Source: Pseudomonadota bacterium
Lineage (GTDB): Bacteria > Pseudomonadota > Alphaproteobacteria > Acetobacterales > Acetobacteraceae
Direction of reading: 5' to 3'
Assembly: GCA_021805485.1 (NCBI GenBank)
Contig: JAJZFF010000249.1
Span: forward strand, 1 to 6,308
DNA length: 6,308 nt
The notes under the pieces were generated by a model. It saw nothing but the letters and a program-made list of their open reading frames with translations. It did not search any database and was not told where the DNA came from. A program made the position numbers and the translations under genes. Positions within the stretch are counted from its first letter, which is position 1, and each line of letters opens with the position of its first letter. Positions 5,678 through 6,308 of this stretch are shown here, one piece after another.

Positions 5678-6308
5678 AAGACCGTGCGCACCATGGCCGA
5701 GGCCATGGCGGGGATCGCCGATGGATCAACGATCCTGCTGGGTGGGTTCGGCGCGGTCGGCCAGCCCAATGCGCTGCTCGATGGGCTGATCGAGCAGGGC
5801 GCGACGGACCTCACCGTCGTCGCCAATAATGCCGGCACCGGCCATGTCGGGCTGGCGCGGCTGATGGAACTCGGCCGGGTGCGGCGCATCATCTGTTCCT
5901 ATCCGCGCAGCGTCGGCTCGGTGGTGTTCGAGGAGATGTTCCGCGCCGGCAAGCTGGAGCTGGAGCTGGTGCCGCAGGGCACGCTGGCCGAGCGCATGCG
6001 CGCCGCCGGCGCCGGCATTCCTGCCTTCTTCACCCCCACCGCCTACGGCACCAAGCTCGCCGCCGGCAAGGAAACGCGCGAGATCAACGGCCGGAACACC
6101 GTGCTCGAACACGCCCTGCCCGGGGACGTGGCGCTGGTCGAGGCCTGGGAGGCGGATCGCTGGGGCAACCTCACCTACCGGCTCTCGGGGCGCAACTTCA
6201 ACCCGGTGATGGCGATGGCGGCGAAGCTCACCATCGTCCAGGCCCAGCATATCGTCGAACTCGGCGCGCTCGACCCGCAATGCGTCGTAACCCCGGGCAT
6301 CTTCGTCC
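5669..6308 (+). CDS. pcaI: 3-oxoacid/3-oxoadipate CoA-transferase subunit A (3' end cut by window edge)
   Basis: The frame runs open from ATG 5669 to the window end, giving 213 residues of a protein usually about 220-240 long. It begins MIDKTVRTMAEAMAGIADGS and carries the CoA-transferase family I signature DGSTILLGGFGAVGQP (18-33), followed by VVANNAG (50-56), the LVPQGTLAERMRAAGAG stretch, FFTPTAYGT and DRWGNLTYR, all in the order expected for subunit A of class I CoA-transferases. The enzyme moves CoA from succinyl-CoA to a 3-oxoacid, either 3-oxoadipate (PcaI, beta-ketoadipate pathway for aromatic compounds) or acetoacetate (ScoA/SCOT). The catalytic Glu is in subunit B, expected immediately downstream but outside the window. 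The N-terminal region looks closer to PcaI as I remember it, but choosing between the two substrates needs the downstream genes. No promoter was recognised in the 93-nt gap before it. Confidence 0.85.
   Translation, partial: MIDKTVRTMAEAMAGIADGSTILLGGFGAVGQPNALLDGLIEQGATDLTVVANNAGTGHVGLARLMELGRVRRIICSYPRSVGSVVFEEMFRAGKLELELVPQGTLAERMRAAGAGIPAFFTPTAYGTKLAAGKETREINGRNTVLEHALPGDVALVEAWEADRWGNLTYRLSGRNFNPVMAMAAKLTIVQAQHIVELGALDPQCVVTPGIFV

Overview
The window is GC-rich DNA, tightly packed with genes on the + strand, and its codons mostly end in G or C. Protein content and gene style point to an alphaproteobacterium, probably of the Hyphomicrobiales and possibly Xanthobacteraceae-like. That placement is an inference from composition and remembered protein similarity, not from a search.

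Layout: (1) The 5' edge (1-353) holds the C-terminal end of a protein resembling the tRNA CCA-adding nucleotidyltransferase. (2) After two tandem in-frame stop codons, a complete half-size ABC exporter (357-2129; membrane domain plus ATPase domain) begins. (3) A 106-bp intergenic region carries the clearest regulatory signal of the window. It is a good sigma70-type promoter (TTGCTG, 17-bp spacer, TATATT) whose spacer is almost filled by a perfect 15-bp palindrome, ACCGAACGGTTCGGT, with a second hairpin-forming dyad directly against its upstream side. (4) This promoter drives an EmrA-like periplasmic adaptor (2236-3372) and, 13 nt later, an EmrB-like 14-TM DHA2 drug/proton antiporter (3386-4966). 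(5) A 99-bp gap with a plausible promoter leads to a small exported GlcG/HbpS-family protein (5066-5575). (6) A strong imperfect hairpin follows it, then a 3-oxoacid/3-oxoadipate CoA-transferase subunit A (5669 to the window end, truncated by the edge).

How the genes work together: the EmrA-EmrB pair should form an inner-membrane/periplasmic efflux unit that needs an outer-membrane TolC-type channel, which is not in the window. Its promoter looks built for repression by a TetR-type regulator that is also not in the window, presumably relieved by a toxic substrate. The CoA-transferase gene probably starts a catabolic operon (subunit B would be expected just downstream), linked to beta-ketoadipate or ketone-body metabolism. 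The GlcG-like gene may belong to that neighbourhood, but a hairpin separates them.

The gene families are all known and I see no mobile element, CRISPR array, RNA gene or clearly new system. The most useful observations are regulatory: the operator inside the emrAB promoter, the abutting dyad, the hairpin after glcG and the palindrome over the CoA-transferase start codon.
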